Assembly: GCA_942492625.1 (NCBI GenBank)
Contig: CALOFM010000002.1
Coordinates: 9,804 to 73,803, forward strand
Reading direction: 5' to 3'
DNA: 64,000 nt
From: Thiosymbion sp942492625
GTDB taxonomy: Bacteria > Pseudomonadota > Gammaproteobacteria > Chromatiales > Chromatiaceae
Below the pieces are notes generated by a model. That model was not told where the DNA came from, searched no databases, and worked only from the letters and a program-made list of their open reading frames with translations. The position numbers were made by a program, and so were the translations under genes. Of the stretch, positions 1-9,320 are shown in pieces; the stretch's first letter is position 1, and each line of letters starts with the position of its first letter.

Positions 1-171
1 CGCTTGGCAGAAGGCCGAAGGGGTCACGCCGTCAGCCAACGGCTGGTCGTGGAGTACCTCGAAGAAACGACCAAGCTCATCGCCAACGCTGCCCTTGCGC
101 AGATTCAATAGCATGACCACCAGATGGGGCAACGGGAGAGATCTTTCGCGGGTGAAATCCGACGCGTGCAT
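1..171 (-). CDS. IS4-like transposase, N-terminal fragment (runs off window)
   Basis: Reading leftward from the ATG at 169-171 gives an open frame to the window edge. It contains the pattern FTRERSLPLPHLV, then LLNLRKGSVGDEL, then RFF. This is the N-terminal signature of IS4-type DDE transposases, where a helical domain precedes the catalytic core. A stop lies upstream at about codon -17, so any longer start would be TTG. The catalytic part lies outside the window. The fragment sits immediately beside an IS1595 transposase, which suggests a nest of insertions. The family call rests on motif memory only; whether the copy is intact cannot be judged. Confidence 0.5.
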   Translation of the reverse strand, partial: MHASDFTRERSLPLPHLVVMLLNLRKGSVGDELGRFFEVLHDQPLADGVTPSAFCQA

Positions 172-528
172 GCGGGCAGACGCTGCGAATTCCTCGGAGA
201 ACAAGAATTAATTTATGGGCGTATAAATGAATTCAAATGTGACTGATTAGCTGGGTTTCTTCCGCGGTAGGCTGTGTCTTCTTCGGCTTGAGGACCATGG
301 TTGTTCTCTTGTCGAGGTGGTTGATGGTGGCGGTAATTATAACAAATACAGCGTGTTATGCGTTAACTGAATGGCATTGCACTACAAATGCCGTCAGAAC
401 TCATACAAAGCATCCAAAAATAAATAACTACAATAAACCATGCCTATCCGGTTGACCCCTAAAGCCGGCGCCGCCAAACTTTCCGGGCTCGTCGCGCGCA
501 TGGCGCGGTCGGATTTGAGGCTCAGCCG
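172..528. other. intergenic, no gene recognised
   Basis: This is an AT-rich spacer between the divergent IS4-like fragment and the IS1595 transposase. A 21-codon frame on the minus strand (start at 298) is too short to support. I see no clear terminal inverted repeat for either element, although the IS1595 left end should lie here. Confidence 0.4.
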
Positions 529-1569
529 ATGGTCCCCCCTTCTGACTACACCACTCCGAAGTCTCTCCCGGACTTCCAACGGATTTTCCCGAACGATGAG
601 GCGTGCATCGCCTACTTGTTCGCCAACCGCTTCCCGCACGGCTTCATCTGCCCGACGTGCGGCGACACGCAGGAGCCGTACCGCTTCGCGGCACGGCCCA
701 CTACGCGTCGGTGCCGCGCGAACCAACGTCACGAGGTATCGTTGACGGCGAACACCGTCATGCACCGGACGAAGGTTCCCATCCGCACCTGGTTCTACGC
801 GGCGTTCCTCGTCACGAGCCTCACGCCAGGCATGAGTGCGCTTCAGCTCCAGAAAATGCTCGGGATCAAGCGGTACGAGACGGCTTTCAACATGCTCCAT
901 AAGCTCCGGGCTGCGATGGTCCGACAGGGGCGCGACTCAACGGGGCAACAGCATCCCGTCGAAGTGGACGAGACGTTCGTTGGGGGCGCCACGCAGGGCG
1001 AAGGGCACGGGCGACACCACAAGACGCTGGTAGTCGGCGCGGTTGAGGTGATGGCTCGGACCGACGTGAAGTGGGCAGGCCGCGATCCGAACGTTCCGCG
1101 CGGCCAACATCGCGGCGGGCACGGGCGCGGTTTTGTGGCGGGCCGTTTGCGGTTTCAAGTCGTGCCCGACCGCAAGCAGGAAACGCTGGTGCCGTTCGTC
1201 CAAGCGAACATCGCGCCAGGCGCAGAGGTGAGGACGGACGGGTGGATCGGATATGCCCCTCTGGCCTCGCTCGGCTACCGCCACATGCCCGTCGCCGTTC
1301 GGGGCGACCACGCCAAGACAGATGTGCATCTCCCGATGATTCACCTCGCATTCAGCAACCTGGACGCATGGCTGCTCGGGACCCACCATGGCGTCTCGCC
1401 GCAGCACCTCCAGGCGTACCTCAACGAGTACGTTTTTCGCTTAAACCGGAGGTTCTGGCCAATGGCCGCCTTCGACTCCGTCCTGGGACTGGCGTTGTGC
1501 CGACGGGGCCCCACCTACTCGGATCTGTATGGCGGAGAGTGGCAGCACCCAGGAGGCTGCGTGGCATGA
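529..1569 (+). CDS. IS1595-family transposase (ISXO2-like)
   Basis: The 346-residue protein begins with a zinc ribbon (CPTCG at about residue 42), which is typical of IS1595 transposases. A DDE-type catalytic domain follows. VEVDETFVGG supplies the first acidic residue, RTDGWIGY the second, and the C-terminal stretch around NEYVFRLNRR matches the family's N/E position. The length agrees with the family and no interruption is visible, so the copy may be active. It catalyses cut-and-paste or copy transposition of its own element. Terminal repeats were not identified by eye. Confidence 0.85.
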   Translation: MVPPSDYTTPKSLPDFQRIFPNDEACIAYLFANRFPHGFICPTCGDTQEPYRFAARPTTRRCRANQRHEVSLTANTVMHRTKVPIRTWFYAAFLVTSLTPGMSALQLQKMLGIKRYETAFNMLHKLRAAMVRQGRDSTGQQHPVEVDETFVGGATQGEGHGRHHKTLVVGAVEVMARTDVKWAGRDPNVPRGQHRGGHGRGFVAGRLRFQVVPDRKQETLVPFVQANIAPGAEVRTDGWIGYAPLASLGYRHMPVAVRGDHAKTDVHLPMIHLAFSNLDAWLLGTHHGVSPQHLQAYLNEYVFRLNRRFWPMAAFDSVLGLALCRRGPTYSDLYGGEWQHPGGCVA

Positions 1570-1630
1570 GCACGCGCAGGCAGGCTCTTAGTCCCTTGCT
1601 CCTGAAATCTTGAACAATACGACGAAGACT

Positions 1631-2518
1631 TCATAGCGCATTCCTGACGAGTGTGGGTTTGACAAAGTACTCGCGTATGACCACAGCGGTGACAACGACA
1701 CGGCGCCCCAGTTTGGTGAAGAAGTACTTGTAGGTGTGGCCGACCTTCTTGATCAGGCCATGGGTGCGCAGGCGTTTGATCAGGTACGAGGCCCGGCCCG
1801 GGGTGGGCGTGGCGATGTGCTGGCGCAGATCGCGGGCGCGGAAGCCGGAGATGGACCACTCGCCACGGGCGAGGGTCAGTAACAGCCGGTAGTCGGGGTC
1901 GAGGAATAGGTCGAATCCGCGAAAGGAGCGACCTTTGACCTTGGCGGGTGCGGCCATCTTGGCCAGCGCCTGCTGTTGGGCCTCGGGGTTGTCGAGACAG
2001 GCCATGAAGGCGAGGTAACGCTCGTTGGCGGCGTGCATGAGTTGGCGCAGGTCGTTGAGACTGTAGATCGATTTGCGCAGTGCAGCGAGCTTGAAGACGC
2101 GCTCGCCGTTGCGCTGTTCCACGCAGCGGTGGTGCTTGAAGAAAGAGACATCGTTGGCGGTGCACTCGACGCGCGCGATCAGGCCGGCCTTGTCGTAGAG
2201 CTTGATGCTGGCGGGGCCCATGTGATGGCGGATGCGAGTGCCCTGGATGCGGGTGGAGAAATCGTTGCCGAGCTCGCCTTGATAGGCGCCGGTGAGCTTG
2301 TGCCCGAGGAACATTGCCACATGCTCGGCCTTGACGACATGCACGGCGGTGCGCACGATCGCCTCGTAAAGCGGTTGGAATTTGGCTTGTTGGCGGAAGA
2401 CGACGTCGGTGGCGTACTCGACCTGCATGAAACTCCAATGGGGGTGGATGGGGTCAAGTCTTTCGTTGCGACAAATCAACAAACCGCCTAATTGGCCCAG
2501 TAAGCACGAAGCTGTCAT
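1631..2518 (-). pseudogene. MarR-like / conserved hypothetical protein, 5'-truncated by transposon
   Basis: From about residue 25 onward the protein resembles a widespread family often annotated as MarR-type regulator or hypothetical. Recognisable stretches are SFMQVEYATDVVF, LTGAYQGELGNDF and VECTANDVSFFKHHR, followed by a C-terminal winged-helix-like segment (ARDLRQHI, YLIKRLRTHGLIKK). Family members carry a long N-terminal half that is absent here. The apparent start codon at 2518 lies inside the left inverted repeat of the neighbouring Tn3-type transposon. The first ~20 codons are therefore transposon sequence, and the gene was cut by the insertion. The function of the family is not firmly known to me. 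Confidence 0.6.
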
Positions 2519-2533
2519 AAGGTGCCAAATAAG
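2492..2533 (+). repeat. left terminal inverted repeat of Tn3-type element
   Basis: 42 bases starting TTGGCCCAGTAAG and ending CAAATAAG; the perfect inverted copy is at 7531-7572. It also supplies the start codon of the truncated gene to its left. Confidence 0.9.
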
Positions 2534-2568
2534 AAATAACTAATGCAGCGAGAAGCCGTCGGTGGCGT

Positions 2569-3847
2569 TTACCAACCCCTGTATTGCTCCGGCGCCTCGC
2601 CGTGTCTTTCCAATACCTGCGGTTTTCCGATCATGGAGTCGGCATTGACATTTTCGGTCTGGATATCGAAATCCCACTGATCGCCGAAGTCGAACAGGAA
2701 ACCGATGCGCATACCCTGGTACAGGGGGAGGTCGCCAACTGTGACCTCGGCGACCGATGCACTGTCGAAATCGCCCGCTGAATAGGGGTGATGGATTTCT
2801 ACGGAGCGACCGAAACGATCTTTGCAGCTGAAACGGTACAGGTGGTCCGGATCGAAGCTGAAGGCATCTAGAATCGTCGCCGCGAGCTCTTCGAAAGAAG
2901 AATCTCCCCCGATGGCAATGCGCCGCCAACAACCGGCGCCCAGAGAAACCTTGAACAGGTGAGTACCGGGTTTGAAAAGGAGGCTCGGGAATGTCCAGGT
3001 CTTTGCGCCATCCTTCGATGTGCGGGCGCACGGTCCGGCTCCATGACTCGAAGCATTCCAAGGGTTGGAATAACGCCATGAAATCGAGCATCGGCGGGGC
3101 CGATCCATCTTCTTGGTCCGGCGGTTGCTTGAGGAAGTCCGCGTAGCTGCCCAGCAAGGCTTTGCCCCAATCGGTCATTCGCATCCGCTCGGGTTGCCAC
3201 CCCCGACCCTCGGCGAGCGACCCGAGTCGAATTTCGAGCAAGCCGAAGAGCTCCAACAACGCCAAGTTATAGAGACCGGGACGGTAGCGAAGTCTCTCCG
3301 CGTCCTGCGGAGCTTCCACCGTCAGGATTCCGGTTTTCGCAAAGCGCTCGATGAAGGCGATGGTTTTCGCGAGTATTTCACCGCGCCCCTGTCCCCGTTC
3401 GCCGATGATTTCTTCGGTGGCACGACCCCACCAGGCTTTCAGTAACGCAAAGTAGCGTTCGGCCGCGTTGAGCGAGCGCCAGGATTCCATAAGTTGGGAA
3501 TCGAGCTTGAGCCGCGGCTTCTTGAGATTCGCATCGATCAGAGCAAGACCGGTGGCGCGCAACAGCAGATAGAGGCCGTTGATAGGAGGGTAGGATTTCT
3601 GCACCGCCCGTTTCAACCCCAGCTCCAAGGGGTGGGTGAGACTGCGGTTGATCGTCTCCAGAGACTTGATCGCGAGCAGATGGGAGGGGGTCGCGGGCAG
3701 TCCTTGATCGCCCATCAGGCTCAGCAGGGTCTCGAAATCCTGCACTACGGTTCCGGGCGCCCGCTGCTCGAAGTCTTGGGTTTCGAGCAAGCGAATTCGG
3801 GATGGTGTCCATTCCTCGAAAATGTTGTTTACCGATCTCAGCGCCAT
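2569..3847 (-). pseudogene. plasmid pRiA4b ORF-3-like passenger protein, frameshifted
   Basis: The N-terminal ~290 residues (start ATG at 3847) are a helical region without a motif I can name. The C-terminal part matches the PRiA4_ORF3 domain (HLFKVSLGAGCWRRI, DHLYRFSC, LYQGMRIGFLFDFGDQWDF) but lies in another frame. The switch falls near 2975-2980, where PEPPFQ continues in the other frame as FKPGTHLF, beside runs of A and G. The true stop is at 2569. The start overlaps the end of the recombinase gene by about 10 bases, which suggests translational coupling. Such proteins accompany transposons and plasmids; their role is unknown. Confidence 0.7.
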
Positions 3848-4404
3848 AGGTTTTCGAACCGTTTTGCCGCCGTTCGGGTATAGATGGCGGTGTGCTTGAT
3901 ATCCCGATGCCCCAGGTAGTCCTGGATGGTACGCAGGTCATGCCCCTTGTTCGCCAGTGCGTACCCGCAAGCATGACGGAGCATGTGTGGATGGACCCTG
4001 CCAAGATCGGCGCGCTCACTGATGCAGCGGACCAGGTAGTAGATGCCCTGGCGGGTGAACTGCCCCCCTCGCTCGGTGACGAACAGCCAAGGCAATCGCG
4101 AATCCCTGATCCGCAGGTAGCGCCGAAGCGCCCGCAGCTCATCGCCGTCGATCGGGTGATGTGTCGACAGGCTGCCCTTCAAACGGTCGATTCAGATCCG
4201 CGCGGTCTCCAGATCCACGGCGGAGACGGTCAACCGGCAAAGCTCCGTCTCCCGCAGACCGTGCCGATAGAGCAACAGCATCATCAGATGATCCCGGATC
4301 CCGTGGCGGCCGGACTTCGCGGCTTGGAGAAATCGGTCCACCTCCGCCTCGGTGAGGAAGTTCTTGGTCTTCTCGTGCAGATCGACAGCTTCGGAAGCAG
4401 ACAT
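3838..4404 (-). pseudogene. FimB-like tyrosine recombinase with internal TGA
   Basis: The 188-codon frame is interrupted by one TGA at 4192-4194, where relatives would be expected to have Trp (ETARI-stop-IDRLKGSL). Both halves are in the same frame. Catalytic signatures are all present: RHGLRETEL (Arg), HPHMLRHACG (His-x-x-Arg), LGHRDIKHT (His) and AIYTRT (Tyr nucleophile). There is no N-terminal core-binding domain, so the protein is catalytic-domain-only like FimB/FimE. Its place between tnpA and a passenger gene, with a palindrome upstream, suggests a cointegrate-resolution role like TnpI of Tn4430. It is non-functional unless the TGA is read through. Confidence 0.8.
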
Positions 4405-4534
4405 CGAGGGTCACTCTTTACTTTACGCCGATTGGCCGGCTCGACTTGTCAGCCGTAACCCGCTGATTGCGTTCGTCCTCACTGCGGCAACTCCGAACAA
4501 AATGCGCATTTTGTAAAGAGTATACGACAACCGA
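4405..4534. promoter_or_regulatory. candidate internal resolution site with 18-bp perfect palindrome
   Basis: The spacer between tnpA and the tyrosine recombinase holds a perfect palindrome, ACAAAATGCGCATTTTGT at 4497-4514. Repeats of the motif CTCTTTAC/GTAAAGAG lie near 4412-4420 and 4513-4520. In TnpI-type Tn3 elements the resolution site lies in this position and consists of an inverted-repeat core plus extra recombinase-binding repeats. The role here is inferred from position and symmetry. Confidence 0.55.
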
Positions 4535-7436
4535 TCACCATGCCCATGCCGTCCGGGACTCTTCGAGCGGCAATCGCCGGTTCATATCCAGCTCGAAAAT
4601 GCCATAGGGGTTGACGTAGTTGTAGATCAGCGGTGAGAGCCCACGGAAATCCTCGGGTGCCATCTTCTGCAGCCAATCCGGATTGACCAGCACTTGTTGG
4701 ATCATCAGGGTGTTGATGTAGACCAGAGACGACTGGAGCAAGTGGAGGGAGAGCACCGCAAGCCCCTGGTCTTCGAGACGGTTGGTGGCGATCTCGCAGC
4801 CCTTGCCATAGAAGATAAAGGCGTTGGTCCCATTCCAGTTCTCCACCACGTTCAGGCCTTCTTCGATCTCGCGCCGCAGCGGTTCCGAGGTCAGATAGCG
4901 GCAAAGGAAAATGGTCTTGATCGCTTTGCCTAATTCCATCAATGCCTGATAGGTGGGGTGTTTGAGGTTGTCCCGGGTGAAACGTTTCAGGATCGTTTCC
5001 GTTTCCGCCGTGCCCAGCCGCAGTGCGGTGGCGTACTTGATCATCTCATCGTACTGCTGCCGAATCAGCTCCCAGTTGATCGGCCGGGTCAGGATGGATT
5101 CCAGGTTGGGATAATCCTCGGGACGGCCGGTCTCCGGGCGATAGAGTTTTTGGGAGGCAATGGCCTTGAGGCGTGGCAGGAGATCGAATCCGAGCAGGTA
5201 GCAAAAGGCGAAGGCGACCTCGCTTTGGCCACGGCTGTCGACATACTGTTTCTCGACGGTCATATCGGTGCAATGGCGCAGTACCCCTTCGATCATGGCC
5301 GCAACCTCGGAGGAGGAGCAGCGTTTGAGCTGGGAGTAAATGCAGGTCGAGCGCTTGGCAACGTGCCAGTAGATCATCACGCCACGCCCGCCGTAACGGA
5401 TGTGCCATTCGGTCATCAGATTCTGGTCCCAAGCACCGAATTTCTTGCCGTCCGAGGCGCAAGCCGTGGTGCCTTCCCCCCAAATGTGAGGGAGACGTAT
5501 CGCAAAGGTGGCGTTGATCACCTGGCGTATGGCTGCGCGGAGCGCGTTCTTCTCGATATAGCGGCGGCGGATGTACAGGAGTTCGGGGTAGGTCACATCG
5601 TGGTTGCCCGATACCATGCGTTTAATGCCGGTGTTGGTGCCGAGTCCGCACAGACAGCGCAACAGGCGTTGTTGCAGGGTTTCCCGGTCGAGGTTCTCCC
5701 GGCTTCCCAGGCTCTTGAAGGCATCGGTGAATCCAACCCGAAGATCGGTTTCCTTGAGCACGTCAAGAAGGTTGGTCATGGGCCGGCCAGCGCCGCCCGA
5801 CTTCGGTTTTGAGGCGCAGAAGCTGTACCGGCTCCGGTTGGGCATCGAGCTTGCCGAGCCGATGGTGCATGTCCTGCTGAACCGACTCGATGAACGACTC
5901 GACATCCGTGGGTTGCTTCAGAGCCTGGTAGTAGGCCTCCCGGTTGGTCTCGAAATCCACCGGCAGATCTTCATCCGGGTTGCGAAAACGATCTGCGCCA
6001 TCCACCCAGATCTCCTTGCAGCGCAACCGCTTCCGCAGGGCCTGGAGCGCACAGATTTCGTAGTCGATACGGCTGATCCGCTGGTTACCCTCGGGTCCGG
6101 TACCCAAGAGGATCTCGTGAAACTGCGGGCTTACCACGCCCTGGATTGGAACCTCGTCCTGCTGAAGGTATTGGCGCCGATCGTCCCGATGATCGCGCAG
6201 CCACTCCAAGGCTTCGATCACCGGTTGGTGGGTGGCGTTATTGGAGCGAAACACCAATGCCTCCAAGATCAGGGGGACCGTCCGGCGATGATGATGGCTG
6301 AAGGATCGGCGCACCAAGCGATGAACCTGCCGTCGGTAGGTCGGTCCCTTGAAATGGAGCTCCTTGACCAAAGCCTCCAAGGTCTTTTCCCCCACCACCG
6401 GAAAGAGGACATCCCTGACCGCCCCCTCCGGTTGATCGAGCGCCGGCTCGGCCAGACGAAACAGCAGTGTCGTCTTGCTGTCGACTTTCTCCAGTTCGCC
6501 GACAAGCTCCCCCATAATCTGCTTCTCGGCCCGGACGGAGATCTTGTGCACAATCTGAATCAGCAAATCCACCAGACCATCGACGATCTCCTTGTGTCGT
6601 TGCCAACAGAAAATCGTCAATAGTGCGTAGCGAATCGGCTCCGGATGACGGCGCAATTGCCAGGCGGACTCCGTTGCGGTGCGCAGTTGGTAGCGTTTCA
6701 GCGTCTTTCGGGCGATATCAGTGAGAAGATCGTCTGGTAACTGGAGTCCCCGGATGCTTGACAGCTTGGCAATCTCCTTCTCCACGCTCGCCAAACAGAC
6801 TCGACCCGGATCGGATTTCAGGATACCGAATACCGACGCTTGGTAGTCCGGTTCGCCTTCTGCCGCCTGGTCTTCTTGGATCGTCGTGCTCAGCAGCTCA
6901 TCAAGTCGCGAGAGGGTTTCCGGTGACAGATTAGATTTGATTCCCTCGAAAAACGTATTCTAGAACATGCGGACTGCCGTCCCGATCAAGCGGTCTATTC
7001 TGTCATTCGTTGGTGGTTCGATACGGTGTGATCTACACCATTCGAGAACGGAGAGCCGTATGTGATCGGGGTCTTGGTCTTCGGGAACAACTTCGCGCGC
7101 GAGCCATCCGTGGAGTTGCTTGCTGTCCGCGGCAGAGATGGGACGAAACTCCAGATAATCGCGTATCTGCTCCCGATTGCGTTTGCCGCTGCGGCCCTTT
7201 AACTCATACTCGAACCAAAGGGTTGCTGGAATGGCGAGTTGTTCACCCAGGTACTCGAGAGCAGCCTCGGGTACCTCTTTATGATATCGGGGGAACCGAG
7301 CTTCGACTTGGAAGAACTTCAGGAGGACGGCAAGACCGAAGCGACCTCGGTTTGTTCGCTGGAACAAGAGCTTTTTATCTGCGCCTGTCAGGGTCCAATG
7401 CTCGATCAGATCCTGTTCGTTCCAGCGTTGCCTCAT
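4535..7436 (-). pseudogene. tnpA: Tn3-family transposase TnpA, disrupted
   Basis: The first segment (7436 to 6963) is the N-terminal DUF4158 domain, ending at a TAG at 6960-6962 in the same frame as the continuation (ATAVRMF-type end then NTFFEGIK). The second segment runs to about 5785, where a one-base shift moves the reading into a third segment. That segment carries the catalytic core: SDGKKFGAWD (first Asp), YVDSRGQSEVAF (second Asp) and WNGTNAFIFYGKG (Glu region). It ends at 4535. Total length is about 965 codons, normal for Tn3 TnpA. The protein binds the 42-bp ends and performs replicative transposition. With one stop and one shift this copy should be inactive. Confidence 0.88.
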
Positions 7437-7530
7437 CTAACCGTCGCCTGCGGATCGCTTCCAAAGGGGGGGCTGTATCGGGATCGGTCGATGCGTCCGA
7501 TGCGCCGCAGGGATGGTATATCAGGGCTTA

Positions 7531-7572
7531 CTTATTTGGCACCTTATGACAGCTTCGTGCTTACTGGGCCAA
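7531..7572 (-). repeat. right terminal inverted repeat of Tn3-type element
   Basis: Exact reverse complement of 2492-2533 over all 42 bases. It lies about 95 bases upstream of the transposase start, the usual position for a Tn3 end next to tnpA. Confidence 0.9.
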
Positions 7573-7780
7573 GTGGGAGCTAACTGGCACCTTTCGGCTT
7601 CACTACAATGACTTCGGCCGCTTTTCGAGGATCTACCAGGACGAATTCGTCAAAATTCACCCCGGAAAGGTGTTCAGGGGCGCAAAGTGCTCGGATTTTT
7701 GAAAACTGGCAGAAAGCCTCTGTTTTGCTTGGACCAACAACTGAAGCTCAATTTTAACTCGTTGAAACTACGCGTTTTCC

Positions 7781-8173
7781 TTAGCGGGACTTTCCACACG
7801 TTTTGCACGCCCTAGCCGCTTTGCGCTCACTGACGAATACGTAGGCCGTCTCTTGGTAATCCCGCTGTAACCGGCGCAGTGCACGCAGCTCCGGTCCGCG
7901 CAAGGGACGGACTGACGCAATGCCGTGCTTCAGCCGGGCGACATGCAGCAACCCTTGTTGAAGATCGACCTGATCCCAACCCAAGCTGACCAGTTCGGAC
8001 ACGCGTAGGCCGTGGCGGTGGGCGAGCAGGATCAAAGCCGCGTCGCGCGCGCCATGACGACCGATGCTGGCCGCCGCCACCATCAGCGCCTCGACCTCCT
8101 TTTCCGACAGGTACTCCCGGCTGCGGTAGGTGGTGTTGGCGCGACGAACGGGAACTTTCCGTTTATCGATCAA
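7781..8173 (-). pseudogene. tyrosine recombinase/integrase, C-terminally truncated
   Basis: The 130-residue product has the N-terminal half of a FimB-like catalytic domain: YLSEKEVEALM, and RHGLRVSELVSL with the first catalytic Arg. It stops shortly after VFVSERKAA, before the His-x-x-Arg and Tyr motifs. The start is TTG at 8173. It resembles the recombinase inside the neighbouring transposon in layout but not in detailed sequence. The truncation point near 7800 is probably an old insertion or deletion junction. It should have no recombinase activity. Confidence 0.7.
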
Positions 8174-8539
8174 TTACGGAAAATTTTGGCGAGAAATTAG
8201 CGAAACTCGGCCTGACGGAATTTTCTGGGGTTCCGCCGTACACCCCCATCACGGACAGCGTGAGCAGGTAGTGACGATGTACCGGTTCACCAGCAGAGAG
8301 CGGTAGGCCGGGGCGCAGGTTCTCGCGTGGCCTGGTCACGAGCCTGCAGGTGGGGCAGGGCAGGGGAGTCGGCGGGGCGGACAAACCGAACGTAACGAAG
8401 AGCGTCGGACTAAGGGAAGGGTAGTTAAATGTTCTCTCGCGCGCGCTCTATAGCCATACGAAATTAGAAAGTTGATATAATACGAAATTAGGAAATTGCT
8501 ACGGATGGCCTCGATACCCGTGATCTAAGAGAGCAGCCT
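8174..8539. other. intergenic with repeated upstream element of TA operon
   Basis: I recognise no convincing gene in 8174-8456; a minus-strand frame with a CPTC motif (8163-8384) is unassigned. The right end holds the control region described in the next entry. Confidence 0.4.
8457..8498 (+). promoter_or_regulatory. direct repeats and -10 box upstream of AbrB/PIN operon
   Basis: Two near-identical 18-base repeats, TACGAAATTAGAAAGTTG (8457-8474) and TACGAAATTAGGAAATTG (8481-8498), are spaced 24 bases start to start. A TATAAT at 8476-8481 lies between them. AbrB-type antitoxins repress their own operons, so these repeats are a plausible operator; that role is inferred. Confidence 0.55.
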
Positions 8540-8770
8540 ATGACGCTTGTCAAAGTCCGGCGGGCGGCGCAAATTACCCTGCCGCGCGAGATCAGAGATG
8601 CAGTGCATCTGGCAGAAGGCGACTATCTGGAAGCGGAGCTCACGAGCGAAGGCATCTTGCTGCGTCCGGTGAGTATCGGCAGCCGCGAGCCTTCCCCGGA
8701 ACAGGAGGCGGAAATCTTAGCAGTCGTCGATCAGGAACGGAAAGCCTATGCTGCGGAGCGCCATCGTTGA
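8540..8770 (+). CDS. AbrB/MazE-type antitoxin
   Basis: The 76-residue protein has an N-terminal SpoVT/AbrB swapped-hairpin fold signature (VRRAAQITLPREIRDAV, then GDYLEAEL). An acidic, helical C-terminal tail follows that would bind and neutralise the toxin. Its end overlaps the PIN-domain gene by 23 bases, the classic antitoxin-toxin order with coupled translation. It is likely autoregulated through the repeats at 8457-8498. No disruption is seen. Confidence 0.8.
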   Translation: MTLVKVRRAAQITLPREIRDAVHLAEGDYLEAELTSEGILLRPVSIGSREPSPEQEAEILAVVDQERKAYAAERHR

Positions 8771-9173
8771 CACCTCCGTGCTGGTCAGCGCCTTTCTGTT
8801 CCCGGACAGCGTGCCGGGGCGGGTTGTGGCGCTGGCCGAAAAAGGCGCTTATGCCCTGCACGTCTCGCCGATCATTCTCGAAGAGCTCAAGCGCTCCCTG
8901 CGTAATCCGCGCCTGAGAAAATCCTATTCCTATAGCGACACAGAAATCGACGCCTGGTGCGCCGATCTGCACGAGATCGGCAGCGTTATTCTTCGGCCGC
9001 TACCAGACATCGATGCCGTTTGCCGCGATCCTGACGACGACCACGTCATCGCTGCTGCGCTCGCCGTCAAGGCCGACACCATTGTGACCGGCGACAAGGA
9101 CTTGTTGGTCCTGGGCAAGCACCAGGCCATTCGCATTCTTACGGCCAGGGCCTTTCTCGACGAGCATGAGTAA
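8748..9173 (+). CDS. PIN-domain toxin (TA system, PIN family)
   Basis: The 141-residue protein starts AIVDTSVLVSAFLF (first PIN Asp). It continues with SPIILEELKRSL (Glu), DPDDDHVIAAAL (central acidic residues) and TGDKDLL (last Asp). These acidic residues coordinate the divalent metal of the PIN ribonuclease site. Size and order match the 'putative toxin component, PIN family' group, distinct from short VapC. It is encoded with the upstream AbrB antitoxin and appears intact. The RNA target cannot be predicted from sequence. Confidence 0.82.
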   Translation: MLRSAIVDTSVLVSAFLFPDSVPGRVVALAEKGAYALHVSPIILEELKRSLRNPRLRKSYSYSDTEIDAWCADLHEIGSVILRPLPDIDAVCRDPDDDHVIAAALAVKADTIVTGDKDLLVLGKHQAIRILTARAFLDEHE

Positions 9174-9301
9174 AGAAAAGGAGGGTTTTCTTTACTATCT
9201 CCTGCTGCCACCGTTTTCCTTGTATCAGGGGCATAAGAAGGGCAATCTATCCGGTAAAGAAAACAACAGAAACCTTTTCACATCAGCGGCGGGTTTCTTT
9301 A
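9169..9301. repeat. four TAAAGAAA motifs in two inverted pairs before serine recombinase
   Basis: AGTAAAGAAAA (9169-9179) and its perfect inverse TTTTCTTTACT (9186-9196) flank six bases. A second, looser pair lies at 9255-9262 (TAAAGAAA) and 9294-9301 (TTTCTTTA). The first hairpin could end PIN-toxin transcription. The whole array sits directly upstream of the serine recombinase start, where a res or crossover site and its operators would be expected. Confidence 0.55.
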
Positions 9302-9320
9302 CTGGAAGGAAGGGCCTCCC

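Larger units (their letters stand above)
2492..7572. mobile_element. decayed Tn3-family transposon with perfect 42-bp inverted repeats
   Basis: Positions 2492-2533 and 7531-7572 are exact reverse complements over 42 bases and end inward in TAAG, as Tn3-family ends do. Between them, all on the minus strand, lie a Tn3-type tnpA, a small tyrosine recombinase and a pRiA4b ORF-3-like passenger gene, with a candidate resolution site between tnpA and the recombinase. All three genes carry disabling changes: stop plus frameshift, stop, and frameshift respectively. The flanking pentamers do not match, so no target duplication is visible. The flanks may have rearranged, or an end may have been mis-set by one or two bases. 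Confidence 0.85.

Noticed and set aside
4958..5812. 284-codon plus-strand frame
   Set aside because: Antisense to the catalytic core of Tn3 TnpA, whose motifs are unambiguous on the minus strand.
2492..7572. Target-site duplication of the first Tn3 element
   Set aside because: Pentamers outside the two ends differ, even when the ends are shifted by one or two bases.
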